DNA from: Lecanosticta acicola
Taxonomy: Eukaryota; Ascomycota; Dothideomycetes; Mycosphaerellales; Mycosphaerellaceae
Direction: 5' to 3'
NCBI GenBank assembly: GCA_963674455.1
Contig: CAVMBE010000002.1
Location: forward strand, 124,001 to 188,000
Length of the DNA: 64,000 nt
Positions 9,384-21,800 of this stretch are shown here, piece after piece. The first letter of the stretch is position 1; each line of letters begins with the position of its first letter. The notes beneath the pieces were generated by a model that saw only the letters and a program-made list of their open reading frames with translations, was not told the origin of the DNA and did not search any database. Both the position numbers and the translations under genes were made by a program.

Positions 9384-11499
9384 ATGCTTCGATATGTCTC
9401 GCCGCAATGCTGGCGATGCGCAAGCAGGACCCTCAGACATCCATCTGCTGTCTCAGCAGACCGGACGTTCGTCACCCGAGCACTGAATCCGAGCACGCGA
9501 CAATTCCATCTTCCTAGACAACGAGCACCACCAGGCGATGGAACAAGTCTTGTGATCAAGAGATGGCGAAGTCAGTTCGAGCAGCTGAAGCCTCCCTCGC
9601 CATCGGCCTTGGGCAAACCTGCAACCGCGAAGACATACCGGCGGTCACGCAAATGGCTTCGACGTATAGTACGTGTTGCGATTGCCCTGGCCATCATAGG
9701 AGCCATAGACATCTACCTCTACGATGAGTGCCTCACGCGGTCTGTGAGAACCTTCTACAATGGTCTCGTAGTTGCGATGGACTACAAGCTCAACTTTCGC
9801 CCGGATCCGTGGATTGGTGATAGCGTTGCCGACTTACATGCGCGAAGTGCCCAGCAAGTGTTCGACCTGCTGCGACAGAACGGAGGTCTATACCTAAAGA
9901 TTGGTCAGGCGATTGCCATGCAAAGCGCAATTCTCCCGCCGGAGTTTCAGAAGATGTTCGCAAGGATGTTCGATGATGCGCCTCAGAATGATTGGAAAGA
10001 GGTGGAGCGAGTCATAAAGGAAGACTTCGGCAGGAGCGTGGAAGAAGTATTTGGCGTGAGCTTCGATGGTGATGTGACCAAAGGTGTTATGGAACGGACA
10101 GCTAGGGCATCTGCGAGTGTAGCGCAGGTGCACTGGGCACGGCTACAGGACGGAAGGGAGGTCGCGATCAAGATACAAAAGAAGGAGATCGCCAGGCAAG
10201 TCGACTGGGATCTCTGGGCGTTCAGGGTCGTTTCCCGGATATACTCGTGGTACTTCGACTTACCATTATACCACCTGGTCCCTTATGTATGCGACAGACT
10301 AAACGCGGAAACAGACTTCGAGCTGGAAGCAGAGAATGGAAGGAACATGAGACGACTCATTCAGAGCGAGCCACGATTGCGCAACCGCGTCTATATTCCA
10401 GACGTCTACCCCGAGCTCAGCAGTAAGCGAGTAATGACGGCTGAGTGGATCGAGGGAATCAGGCTTTGGGATAAGGAGGGCATCACCGGTAGCTGGGAAG
10501 GAGGCTGGCGTAAAGGCTCGCCAGGAGCTGGCGGAGTCCAACTTGACCCTCCGCCTCCCTCCGTCAAGACCTCGGTGCCGTCGAACGACCCATACGACGA
10601 GAAGCTCAAGCCTGTTCGTGACTCATGGCGTGGTCGTGACAAGCGTGGTGGACTTGGCTTGTCGCTGAAACCAGTTATGCAGACTATGGTTGACCTCTTC
10701 AGTGCACAGATGTTCCTCTGGGGCCTTGTGCACTGCGATCCGCACCCCGGGAACATCTTCATTCGACGCAAACCTAACGGCAAGCCGGAGCTCGTGTTGA
10801 TCGATCACGGCCTTTACATCAAAATGGATCCCAAGTTCCGCAAAGAGTACGCGCTCTTCTGGCGCAGCCTCATGACATTTGACAATGACACCATCGGTCG
10901 CATCACCCGGGAAGAATGGGGCATCAATGCGCCTGAAATATTCGCCTCGGCGACTCTCATGAGACCGTATGAGGGTGGCGACCAGAAAGTGATGCAGGAG
11001 ATCCGAAAGTTGTCCAAGAAAGAACAGCGGGAACGACAATTCGAGATGCAGCAGCACATGCGACGGTCCGTACGCAATATTTTGTCCAATCAGGACAAAT
11101 TTCCCCAGGAGCTCATCTTCATCGGCCGGAACTTGAGGATCGTGCAGGGCAACAATCAGTTTCTGGGCTCGCCTGTCAATAGAATCAAGATCACGGGATA
11201 CTGGGCTTCGCGAGCTCTGGCGGAGGATCGAGATGCCAGTCTGGGACAGCGATGGAAGGAATACGGCAGACACATTCTCTTCAGGATTGTACTAATAAGC
11301 ACCGACTTGGTCTTTTACTGGGCCAAGATCAGACAGATGATTGGCGTGGGAAGAGGTATGGACGATGATATTGAGGAGAACATGAAGAAGATGGCCTCGA
11401 GGTGAGCACATCGACAGACACTACATTGAAAACCACAGTCACTAACACATATTGCGCAGCATGGGTGTTGAACTACAGCATGGCGTATTTGAAGGCTGA
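9384..11499 (+). CDS. Mitochondrial ABC1/UbiB-family atypical kinase (Mcp2/ADCK1-like)
   Basis: Two exons, 9384-11401 and 11460-11499; the intron has GTGAGC, a CACTAACA branch point and GCGCAG. The product is about 685 residues. A basic, acid-poor N-terminus fits a mitochondrial presequence. A membrane segment lies near residues 96-114 (VAIALAIIGAIDIYLY). Family landmarks follow in order: the KxGQ motif as KIGQ (about 171), ARASASVAQVHWA in place of the usual Ala-rich loop, VAIKIQ with the ATP-binding Lys (about 260), HCDPHPGNIFI (about 450) and LIDHG as the metal-binding loop (about 471). The yeast relative Mcp2 sits in the inner membrane and affects lipid and coenzyme Q distribution. A Pro/Gly-rich insert near residues 370-415 splits the kinase fold. 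It converges on the dehydrogenase gene downstream. Confidence 0.9.
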
Positions 11500-11682
11500 T
11501 TGAAGACATCCTTACATTGAACGATGGAGGAGGACAGGTAATGCCTCTCTTTGCTACAATTGTAAATACTAGACTTCTCCTCACGGCAGAGTATTCCATG
11601 AAGGAAAGAAGACCATCCTGGCTGCCAGCAGTTCCGAACACAAGCATCATTCCAACACACACATTTCCCTCCATCATGTGCT

Positions 11683-12566
11683 CTACATCAACGCCCTCCC
11701 CCCATCCACAGGCAATTCCACCCCCGTAATAAACGCCGCCTCATCACTCGCCAAAAAGCAAACCGCACTCCCCACATCCTCCGGCCTACAGATCCTCCCC
11801 AGCGGAATCTGCGCCACCAACCTCCGTCTCCCCTCCTCACTATCCGCGCCCCCGAGCACCGAAGCCACCATGCCCGTGTCCGCCACGACGGGCAGCACGG
11901 CATTACAGCGAATCCCATATGGCGCGAATTCCGCCGCCAGGCCGCGGGTGATGGACGACACGGCGCCTTTGGAACCGGCGTACCAGACGAGGTTGGGGCG
12001 GGGGCGGGGGGCGGAGATGGAAGAGATGTTGATGAAGACGCCGCCGCCGCCGGTTTCCTGGGACTTGAAGTGCGGGGAGATGGTTTTGGCGGAGTGGTAG
12101 AGGGGGGCGATGTTGATGTTCATGATGCGGTGGAATTCGGAGGGGGGTACTTCCGGGCTGGGCTGTGTGGTGTGAAAGAAGTCAGCTCTTATTGAGCTCC
12201 AAAGGATTCCTCGTGATGATTGACATGTGAAACGGAACTTACACCAGCCCTATGCACCACCCCAGCATTATTCACCACGATATGCAGATTCCCAAAACAG
12301 CTCTTCGCGACTTCCAGCGCGGTCGTCCAGTCTTCCTCCTTGGTGACATCTCCCTCAAACACTTCCACCTTCCCATCGGGCAGCGTGGCGATGACCTGTT
12401 CTCCGGCTTTCCGGTTGATGTCGAAAATGACCACCTTCGCGCCCTCGTGCACAAACTTCCTCACGATGCCTTCGCCCAAACCCATGGAGCCGCCGGTGAC
12501 GATGGCGATCTTGTCCTGCAGGCGCCCGGGGTGTCCGTCGGTGGGGAAATCCATGATGGCTTTCAA
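11683..12566 (-). CDS. Short-chain dehydrogenase/reductase (FabG-like)
   Basis: Two exons, 12566-12243 and 12162-11683, joined across an 80-nt intron (GTAAGT to ACACAG), give 267 residues. The classical SDR pattern is complete: TGGSMGLG cofactor loop (about residue 24), DI after the second strand, NNAG, the catalytic Ser in NISSISAP, YAGSK with catalytic Tyr and Lys, and a C-terminal PEDVGSAVCFLASDEAAFITG typical of FabG-like enzymes. The acidic residue after the second strand (FDIN) suggests NAD rather than NADP. The substrate is unknown. The start at 12566 is the first in-frame ATG; a second Met follows 4 codons later. Confidence 0.88.
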
Positions 12567-13688
12567 TGCAGTAAGTTTTTTCTTTTCGAAATCGTGATGG
12601 GGATACGCGAGAGAGAGAGAGCGCGCGGAGGCAATAAGAGAGGAAAGGAAAGGAATCGATCTTGCGGATGAGGTCTCCTTACCAATAATGACATGCGGCC
12701 TCTCAGAACGAGGACAAGTCGTCGATGCAGAGAGAGCTGAAGGTGCTGCACTACCTTACAGCTCTCTCCCCTCTTCCGGTACGGAGCATACTTTCACTCC
12801 CCGCTCCTAGTAGCATTCTGATGCTCTCTTTACATGCGCTGCAGATGAATCATTGTGAGCATTGATAGGGACTAAGGAAGAAATGGAGACAAAGGGAAAG
12901 GGGAGGATGGTGGTGGTCACTGTGGCCATCAGCGACTGTTGGTATTCGGGAGTTGGAAGCGTCGAAGTCATTATTGCACCTGGTACAGAATTGCAGAGGC
13001 CCTGTACCGACGTGCTTTGGGTTGCTCAGGTAGTCGACCGCGGCACGCTCGCAAGACACGGCATTTTGTGATCTCTGGTTGGAGCATGATTCAGATGACG
13101 CTGATGGTTACAGGTTCATCTAGCTTGGTGGCGAGACCGTACCACATATACAGCTGACAGGTGGCGCGTGCAGAGCGGGAGGAATACACGACAGCTCTCT
13201 CCTCCCCTCCGCATCTCCCAACACTGCAACGGCCTGCATCGGCGCCTGCGCGGTAACGAATCAGTGAAAAGTAAACATCTGGAAGAATCGAGGTAGATGC
13301 ATTTCATCACTCCAATCTGTAAGCTTGATATCAGCAGCGAAAATCGACACCATCATCCACAGCCATTTTTTCATGCGTATCTGCCTTCCAAAAGTTGCCA
13401 TCCACATTCAACAATGCTTTCAGGACAAATCCTCCCTCTTCCTCGGTAGCACACAGTCTCCCTCCTTCCCTCCCTCCGTCCTTCCCTCCTTGCAATGAAT
13501 CCATTATTTGCGCCAGAAACGCCTTCGCGGAATATATGTCAAAGTCGGCTTTAGATATGTCGGTATAGTAGTTTCGAAACCTTCCAATGGCGGGGGTATA
13601 TGTAACAATGTCGCGCGGTAAAAACAGGACGAGTTGGATCGTTGACACAGTTCCAGATATGTAGTGGTCGGTGGGCGAGGCATGCTGC
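12567..13688. other. Intergenic stretch between the dehydrogenase and rho3 genes
   Basis: It contains a short GA-rich patch near 12608-12625 and the probable 3' UTR of rho3. A 126-codon minus frame (13331-13711) runs into the rho3 3' end and has no motif. No other feature is seen. Confidence 0.4.
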
Positions 13689-14504
13689 TCACATGACGTT
13701 ACAGCATGCATCGCCGGACTTGTCGCCCTTGACGTTTTTGACTTGTAGTGCCACGCGCGCAGCTTCGGTGAAGGCTTCGTTGACGCCGCGGTTCTTCATG
13801 GCGGAGCACTCTTTGAACCCGACGGTCAGTCTCACGCTGTCTTGTGCACGCAGCATGAAGGAGCTACTCACCGAGATATCGCAATGCCTTGATCTTCTCC
13901 GCCACGGCAAGTCCCTGCTTGTAATCGATCATCGGCCGCTTAGGTTCATGGCTCGCGGCACCCTCCTCGTCGTCGTCCTTGTTCTGCTCTCTTAGATCGC
14001 ACTTCAGCGCGACGAGGACTAGCCGTACGCCGGGGCAGTTCTCCGCGATCTCACCAACCCATTTACTTTCCACGTTCTCGAGCGAGTCGGTAGAGTCGAC
14101 GCTGAAGCAGAGCATGATCGCGTGCGTGTCATCGTAGGAAAGCGATCGCAGGCGGTCGAATTCTTCCTGTCCGGCAGTGTCCCACAGCGAGAGTTCAACA
14201 TGCACGTTGTCGATGAAGATGTCGTGGACGTAATTTTCGAAGACGGTAGGTTCGCTAGAATCGCAATCCAAGTCAGTCAACAAGTCGATCAGTGCTGCCG
14301 AAAGAGACTGTCGTACTACACGGTCGGAAAGTAGCCACGCGTAAAGACATTGAGCAGCGATGTCTTTCCGCAGGCACCGTCACCTCTGCCATCGCATTTC
14401 CGTTAGCCATTTCCGTATGCCTTCATCTCGTGTTGTGTATTGCGCGAATCTCACAAGAGAACCAGCTTTCGCTGGACGGTCTTTGTCCCACCACAGAGCG
14501 GCAT
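13689..14504 (-). CDS. rho3: Rho3-type small GTPase
   Basis: Four exons: 14504-14455, 14385-14317, 14254-13872 and 13810-13689, total 207 residues. The first exon encodes only MPLCGGTKTVQRKLVLL and is easily missed. Landmarks: GDGACGKTS P-loop (18-26), EPTVFENYVHD effector loop, WDTAGQEEFDRLR (switch II), LVALKCDLR (the TKxD position), ECSAMKNRGVNE, and a C-terminal CNVM prenylation box preceded by Cys. The effector loop and the ESKWVGEIAENCPG helix match fungal Rho3, which acts at the plasma membrane in polarised growth and exocytosis. The Rho insert region is enlarged and acidic (NKDDDEEG). Confidence 0.93.
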
Positions 14505-15493
14505 CGTGACCCGGAGGTGTAAGTGCTATGCTTTCGGTTTCTCTTGCGCAGCTGCCAATCCTTGATCTCAGCGCGGAGTCGCCAAGTGTCGAGCGTGGGC
14601 GGTAACGTCGTTGTGGGAGTCGTGTGCGGTCGGTGCGATGTGATATATTTGTGGTCGTGTGGGGGAGGGAGAGGTGTTCCCAGTCCTCGAATGCGCCGTC
14701 GGGGTGATGGAGTGTGGTATTGCGGTGGTGTAGAGAGAGAGAGAGAGAGAGAGAGAGAGCGGACTTGAAGTTGGTGCTGGCGCAAAGCAAGCAATGAGGT
14801 AATACAGCAACAGCCACGCAATGAGACGGAACCAAGCGCCCAATCTCTTCAGCTCCGCCCAGCTCGGGCCTGCACCACTTCAATTGGAGAAGAGGGTCGT
14901 CGGCGGATTTTCTGAGTCGGCACCTGCCAACCTGAGACCTGCCGTCCGCTGCCGATATTGCGATTGCGACTAGGGTTTTCCTGGATTGCACCGCGCGATG
15001 TTATCATACAGCGTGAGACGGGCAGTGAAAGTAATAAAAGCGAGGCGAGAGACGAAGTTGAAGGCTGGAACGTGGGCGAGCTCGCTGCTGTAGAAACTAC
15101 CCTCAAGCATCTTAGTCTAAACTTAGATCGGCTGACGGGCATCGGTGGGGAGAGTTGGTGATTGCATACTAGCTACATATGCCTCTGCCTCCACAGACTA
15201 CCCACGCCGCAGATGATGATGTCTAATTGATATCTACTCATCACTCACACATCATGAGAGGGAAAAAAAACACACACAGGGTCTCTTCCAACAACCCAAG
15301 CCCTGGAAGCTTTCTCGCCGACTGACTGACAGTGCATCAAATTGACCTGTAACGCTCCACCTGAAGACTATTTCAATAGGCCCATTTGGTCGGGCGAACT
15401 ATTACTAGGGTGATCGAACGAAAGCGTGAAACGTGTCGAATAATAAGAATTCGGTGTTGTGAAGGCAGGGTCTTCCTGCCATCAATACTGCGT
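14505..15493. other. Intergenic region upstream of rho3
   Basis: It contains the GA microsatellite at 14732-14759 and overlapping frames of low complexity. A 203-codon minus frame (14380-14991) overlaps rho3 exon 1 out of frame and is a shadow. Confidence 0.5.
14732..14759. repeat. AG dinucleotide microsatellite
   Basis: About 14 AG units, some 230 bp upstream of the rho3 start codon. Confidence 0.9.
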
Positions 15494-16765
15494 TTAATCG
15501 CCACTCATACGAGGCCTGTCTCCAAGTCTCCTGCCCAGTCCTACCTCCTCTGCATCCCGCCTGACTCCGTTGATGAACTTGCCTCTGTCCGAGCGCTTCT
15601 TGTCGTCTTCCTCCCGCTGTTTGGCATCGCGCTCATCCAGTGCGGCGAGTCTCGACTTCCGGTCTGCCTCTAGGTCCTTTGCGTTCGACTCCATGGCAGC
15701 CAGCTTTTTGGCGCGCTCCGATTCCTCGTCTGACCCATGCTTTTCCTCAGGCGGAGACCTAGGAAGGCCATTGTCCCTGCTTCTGAAGTGCGACGGCGAA
15801 GACCTTCGTCGATCGTCTCGCCTGGAGGACCGGTTTTCACGTCTCGAACGATATGGGGAGCGTGACCGAGAGTCGGAAGAGCCAGATCTCCGTGGGCTTG
15901 GGTAAGACTTCCGCCGGTCGTTGCGATCATCGTCATCTCGGCGCCTCGGAGGTGAGCGAGATCTCGAAGCGCTGTAGCCGCGTCGGTTGTCAGATTTGTA
16001 TCGTCGCTCGTCGCGGTCACGGTCGTCTCTACGCCGCGAATGAGGAGATCTCGAACGCGATCGTGACTCGGAAGGGGATCTGTGTCTGTGCCGATGGGAG
16101 CGACGGCGGTGCGAGGAAGGCCTCTTATCGTCTTGATCATCACTATATCGTCTCCGTTTGGACCTGTGGCCGTCTTCATCGTCCCGCCGTCTGTGCCTGT
16201 GGCTTCGATGCCTGTGCTTCCTCTCCTTTTCGTGATCATCATCGGCGTCCTGACCAGCTGCCTGCAACAATTGTCTTCTCCTCGTTGGATCGCTCATCAT
16301 CTTCTCATATGCGGCTTGTTCTTGCCTCTTGATCGCAAGCATAGGATCAGCCGCAACCTTGCAGGCGGTATCTCTAGCTGTGTTTGCATTCTCGTTGAGA
16401 GCCATGAACCCCTCCTGACCGGCGTCTTTCTTGAGTGCTTCCCCTTCATTGCGCTTCACCAGACCGTCTAGCTTTCTCTTTCCCAGCAGGTATCCCTCCA
16501 TCTCCTCGCTCACCCCACCCGCACCTGGTCCACCAGAGCCAGGTCCATTGTACATCCAGTCAACACGATCCACACGCTTCTTTCCTCCGGCGGCTTCCTG
16601 CAGCCGCTCCAGCTCCTGGACTGCGCGTTCTTCGGCTCGCTCCTTGAGAACTTGATCGGTCTTCTTGCGCTCTTCCAAAGCCTTCAGTTCCTCGTTGTAG
16701 ACCCGACGCTGATTGGTCATAAGCGCCGGGTGCCATGACTTCTTCAAGTTGAGATCGCCACCCAT
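15494..16765 (-). CDS. cwc25: Pre-mRNA splicing factor Cwc25
   Basis: A 423-residue intronless gene. The start at 16765 was chosen because MGGDLNLKKSWHP is the conserved N-terminus of Cwc25; the frame stays open upstream to 16996 but with unrelated sequence. The Cir_N-type domain follows (NQRRVYNEELKALEERKK), then a coiled-coil and VDWMYNGP, as in the family. The C-terminal half is rich in Arg, Ser and Asp, with many RS and RD dipeptides and KHRHRSHRHRRR-type runs. In yeast Cwc25 joins the spliceosome after Prp2 and promotes the first catalytic step. The upstream region is shared with the divergent csn2 gene. Confidence 0.92.
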   Translation of the reverse strand: MGGDLNLKKSWHPALMTNQRRVYNEELKALEERKKTDQVLKERAEERAVQELERLQEAAGGKKRVDRVDWMYNGPGSGGPGAGGVSEEMEGYLLGKRKLDGLVKRNEGEALKKDAGQEGFMALNENANTARDTACKVAADPMLAIKRQEQAAYEKMMSDPTRRRQLLQAAGQDADDDHEKERKHRHRSHRHRRRDDEDGHRSKRRRYSDDQDDKRPSSHRRRSHRHRHRSPSESRSRSRSPHSRRRDDRDRDERRYKSDNRRGYSASRSRSPPRRRDDDDRNDRRKSYPSPRRSGSSDSRSRSPYRSRRENRSSRRDDRRRSSPSHFRSRDNGLPRSPPEEKHGSDEESERAKKLAAMESNAKDLEADRKSRLAALDERDAKQREEDDKKRSDRGKFINGVRRDAEEVGLGRRLGDRPRMSGD

Positions 16766-17067
16766 TTTGGCGGTGTCTGAAGGTGGATAGAAGGATACGG
16801 GTGTTGTTGGCGAACTGTGGCAAGAGAGTGGAAGATGAACTTGGCTGGTGAGTCTGCCTGCTAGCGCAGCGCACGGACCTCTCCGCGATTGTGGGGATTC
16901 TGAGAGCTCCCGCCTAGGTACATATACTTCATCAAATCGACAAACCACAACCCAAATCTGGACAGCAACCTCACACGCGACCTTTGACCCTTGCATCCAT
17001 ACCGCATCAAATAGGCGACGAAGCCAACTGCTTTAATTCCCAAGAAAAACTACGTGGCTTTGCGATC

Positions 17068-18810
17068 ATGTCGGACGATGACGATTTCATGCAGGCCTCT
17101 GATGAGGAGAAGTAAGTCAGCCTATATGTTACCTGCTAGACCGGCACTGATGAGTTTCGTAGCTATGACTTCGAGTACGAAGACGACGATGATGCGGACC
17201 AGGGCGATGATGTCGATGTGGAAAACAAGTACTACAACGCCAAACAAATGAAGACAGACAACCCAGAGGAGGCGATCGAGGAGTTCTTAGGCGTGCCGGC
17301 GCTGGAAGAAGAGAAGGGCGATTGGGGGTTCAAAGGTCTGAAGCAGGCCATCAAGTTGGAGTTCAAGCTGGGTCGCTACAACGATGTCAGTATTGGGAGA
17401 CCCATCTCGTGGACAGTACAACTGACGGTGGTGACAGGCCGTCAAACACTATACGGAGCTTCTGACGTACGTCAAGTCCGCTGTAACTCGGAACTACTCG
17501 GAGAAATCGATCAATAATATGCTTGACTTCATCGAGAAGAATGCGGAGGATGCAGCTGCCAACGAGTGTATGGAGCACTTCTACTCCAAGACACTCGAAT
17601 CCTTCCAGGCCACAAACAACGAGCGGTTATGGCTCTCGACCAACACGAAGCTTGCACGTCTCTACCTCGCTCAAAAGGACTACGAACGTCTCACCGAGAA
17701 AGTCCGCGAACTGCACAAGGCATGCCAGAAAGAAGACGGCACCGACGACCCAAGTAAAGGGACCTACTCCATGGAAGCATATGCACTCGAGATTCAAATG
17801 TACGCTGAGACTAGGAATAACAAGCGGCTGAAGGTATGGCAAATTCTCTTACGTGAAATGCATGCAATGAGGCCAAGAGGACTCACTTGTGTATCCAGGG
17901 ACTGTATCAGCGGGCGCTGCGGGTGCGCTCAGCAGTGCCTCACCCCAAGATCATGGGCGTCATTCGAGAATGCGGCGGAAAGATGCACATGAGTGAAGGT
18001 AAGCCACCGCGCAAGAAGCTGTCTTCCACGTGTTCCTGTAGGCTGATGTTATTTTCAGAGAACTGGGAGAGCGCACAGAGTGACTTCTTCGAGTCCTTCC
18101 GAAACTACGACGAGGCTGGCTCGCTGCAGCGGATTCAGGTCCTGAAGTACCTTGTACTCACAACCATGCTCATGGGCTCGGACATCAATCCATTCGACTC
18201 GCAGGAGACGAAGCCTTACAAGAACGATCCTCGCATTGCCGCCATGACCGAATTGGTCGACGCATACCAACGCGACGACATCCATCAATACGAAAACGTT
18301 CTCCAGCGTAACAAGGACCTCCTTGCAGATCCCTTCATCGCAGAGAACATCGACGAGGTGACGCGAAACATGCGCACAAAGGCTGTTGTCAAGCTCGTAG
18401 CACCCTACACACGCTTCCGACTGGACTTCATCGCCAAGCGGCTGAACATCTCGATACCCGAGGTCCAGGATATTGTGGGCTTCCTGATCATGGACAAGAA
18501 GCTGCGTGGCAAGATCAACCAGGATGCGGGAACGGTGGAGATCGAGAGCCGCGCCGATCTGGATCGTATGCACGCGGTGGCGGACTGGACTGCGGCTATT
18601 CGATCATTGGCTTCCTTTGTTCTCAACGAGGGAGAGGGGTTCAAGACTGATGAGGGAGGTGGTGGCGCACCCGTGGGAGGCGGTAGTGGAGGCAGCGGGA
18701 GCATGCCGATGGCTTCTGGGTTGGGTCCCTCGACACCGGATCTGCCTGGCCTTGAATCGTTTACCGGGGGACGGGGCGGGAAGAAGAAACCTGCGCGGAC
18801 AGGCAGATGA
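17068..18810 (+). CDS. csn2: COP9 signalosome complex subunit 2
   Basis: Five exons: 17068-17111, 17163-17385, 17438-17833, 17899-17998 and 18059-18810, total 504 residues, the usual size for fungal CSN2. An acidic N-terminus (MSDDDDFMQASDEEN, then YDFEYEDDDDAD) precedes the TPR-like helical repeats with KYYNAKQMK and EFLGVPALEEEKGDWGFKG. The PCI domain follows (about residues 300-420, with DPRIAAMTELVDAYQ and RLNISIPEVQDIVGFLI). A Gly-rich tail ends in a Lys/Arg cluster. The COP9 signalosome removes Nedd8 from cullins; CSN2 is a scaffold subunit that contacts the cullin-RING ligase. In filamentous fungi the complex controls development and secondary metabolism. Introns are 51-65 nt. Confidence 0.95.
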
Positions 18811-19546
18811 TTTGCTTGGGAGATATCCACATGAATCGGGACTACGAGGGATGATGTTCGATGAAGCGCAAGGCCCGAAATCTCCAATTTTACGACGGCT
18901 CCACGAGATGGGTGAGGTGGACAGCCTCACTTTCTTCCATCCATTTCAAGCGCTCCGCAAGGGAGGGAACGCGCGCGCGGTACGACGGACCAAGATGATC
19001 ACGAAGGAGGAGAGAAAAGCGTTACCAATCGAAGAAAGTTCCATGGCTGAGATGCACAGCAGCACACAGCAGCCGCAGCTTTCTTCCCCCTCTCCGTCGC
19101 ACTGGAAATCTCGCTGCTGATGCAAGGTGTTGCCGGGGTGGGGGGCTCCACGTACGGACTTCTTCGGCGCTAGGCTCTGTTGTTGCACGATGCGGTGCAG
19201 CTTTCCGCTTCACACTACCACTCGACCAAGTGGAGTCTGGCTTGTATGTAGCTGAGCGGGAATAATGGAGTCGATCGATCAAAGGTCAACCTTCGTCATA
19301 CAACAATCCGTGGAATACATGTGGTTATTAGAGATACGAACGCACTTAATAAGATAGTAAGGCGCACTATTGGAAAGGGTTGTTCCGTGTGGGAAATGTG
19401 GCATCAAGTAGATACACAGGATAGATTGAGACGAAGCCAACGACAATTCCACGTGCGTGCGTGGGCTGGGAAGGAAGAGAGCTTCCAGATTTCCGTCACG
19501 TCACGTTGTCATCAATCAATATGTTTGGAAACGGCGTCTACGATGG

Positions 19547-19578
19547 GATGGATGGATGGATGGATGGATGGATGGATG
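19547..19578. repeat. GGAT tetranucleotide microsatellite
   Basis: About 8 units of GGAT/GATG in the interval downstream of csn2. Confidence 0.9.
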
Positions 19579-21001
19579 CCACATGGGCAGCGCAGCGAAA
19601 GAATAGAGTGTTTTGGCGCCTCATCACCTTCTTTACCGCAAGGGAGGGAGCGTTACAACCAGCGACGGAGAATCCTCCATCGTAACTCGTAAAAAATGCC
19701 ACTGGGATCGCTTGACTCGCGTCGCCGATTACAGAATCCTTCCTCTGCTGTGTCTGTGCTCGGAAGGGGATGATGATGTGCTACAAGCGAACCTGCAGCG
19801 TGCATTAACGCGCTACCCGGGATGTCCGACCGCACTGCTGGGACTCTCTATCTAAGCACAGAGAGTAATATTGGATTATTATGGATATGTGGATAGTATG
19901 TAGAGCGCATGCGACTGATCGTTTTCGATACCCAGAGCGGCACCCGTCGGGATGGATGGACCACTAGGCTGCTGTGGCGTGGTTTTCGTGTGGAGTGGGG
20001 TTTTGATGATTTGATTGCAGTGATTGCTGGGGTTGTGGGTTGTGCGTGAAGGAGATCCTGGTTGGTAGATAATAATCAGATCATTTCTTATGACTACGCT
20101 ACGCTTTTGTTGCTATTCATTATTACCAGCCTCTCACTGCTTCGAAGGAGAGTTTCTCCTGCTGCTGCTGCTGCTGGGTGTGGAAGAAAGGGGGAGTGTG
20201 GGAGGTGGATAGTGATGAATGATGATAAGGTACGAGGCGTTCATTTGTGTCACGCGGTGGCGTTCGAGTGAGCAGACAGACTCCTCATCACAAGAGTCCA
20301 TCATCAGGCGCAAAGTACGACGACTGCTCACCCACCTGAGGGCTGCGTCCTTTACCGTGACAACCGCCGTTGGGGTGCAAAGGACGCGCACCGAATCCTA
20401 CATGGCGTCTGCCTCTCCAGTGCGGGAGGGGTGCGCCATTCGGAAAGACGACTGGAGAAGCACCGTCCTTGCGGGTCCTCGTTCTGTTCGAGACGAAGGG
20501 GGGAAAAGATGCTTAAAAAGAACGCGGGCTGCTGCTTGCTCCCTGCACCCGGATAGCTTGATACTCACGACAAGGGCTTGGCCGCTCTCGTCGCTGGTCT
20601 CTGTGTGTCTGTGCTTCTTCAGCTACTGTAGTAGTCTGCTGCTTGCCGGGGACCTTGTTTAGCGCGCGATGACCGTCGGCCCGGTGTCGAGTCGACATGG
20701 GTGCTTGTCTGGGGCTCTTTCCGCCCGTGTTTCTGTGTGGCTGGTACAGTAGCATGCTTGGAATTTGATGATGGGGCATGGGGAACAGATAGAGAGGAGA
20801 CGAGAAGACGGACATGGCTACTTGGGCCAGGGTGACACAATGCCGTGTGTAGGACCCGCTGGGACCAGTCGTTCTTTGCGCTTCCTGATGATACGCAGGG
20901 TGCTCAGAGTGCTGGTTGGTCGACATGATCATGTAAAAGCTCTCTGGACAGTGCGTGATCTGATCGTGCCGCGTGCGGATGATTGGAGTCCCTTCTTCCT
21001 C

Positions 21002-21033
<32 letters not shown>
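21002..21033. repeat. TCA trinucleotide microsatellite
   Basis: About 10 uninterrupted TCA units. Confidence 0.9.
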
Positions 21034-21034
<1 letters not shown>

Positions 21035-21756
21035 GATGGGGCTCCTTCGCATGGCCCATGCCTCCCGTCCCTCCCTTCTTCGGGGCGGGCGGGGACACGC
21101 ATCGTCACGTTTGCGAATCTCGTAGTCGCCGTCTCTGTGGTGCCTCAGTCCCCGGTCGGGAACGGATCGCGGATTTGGTACCTGGCATGAGGGCGAGCAC
21201 AGGTGTTGTGCGGTGGCGCTGGCCGCGGGTGAAGACAGCGCGCAGTGTGCGGGCTTGATGTCGGACGGCGTGCCTGCGCTTCTGAGATGAGGCTGGAGGG
21301 AGTTGTATCTGGCGCAGTGGATGTGTATCTGGCGGAGCCATCTGCTGGGACGTATATCTGCCGTCCTGCTGCACCTCATCCGCCAGATGCTGGCTTGTTG
21401 CTTGGGTTGTGCTGGTGGTGTCCTGCTCTGGTTCGAGAATCTTGTCACGTTGTGGTTCGGTGCCAGTGCTTCGCCCTCATCTGCAGCACCCCGGTCGTCT
21501 GGACGGTTACTCTACAGCAAGGAAGCAACACATACAGCACCCTCTTGTTTCGTGCCCAGCAGCGCTTGCATTCTAGCGCATTGCAGCGCAGTACATCGGA
21601 GGCCTTCGCAGTACAGTCCGCACCTCTCGTCCGCGTCCGAGCAAGACCTAACTGCGTCGCCCTGCCGTCTGCCGTCTGGCCATACTGTATCGCACTGCCG
21701 GTCGACTATACGTCAGCAGTCCCTTCGCCTGCTGCTTGCCGCTCGCTGCTCGATTT

Positions 21757-21800
21757 GCCTGCTCTGCTCTGCTCTGCGCTGCGCTGCGCTGCGCTGCTTG
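21757..21800. repeat. CTGCT/CTGCG pentanucleotide repeat
   Basis: CTCTG units pass into four CTGCG units near 21775-21797. Confidence 0.8.

Noticed and set aside
14380..14991. 203-codon minus frame at the 5' side of rho3
   Set aside because: It covers rho3 exon 1 in a different frame; the true first exon (MPLCGG...) explains this DNA.
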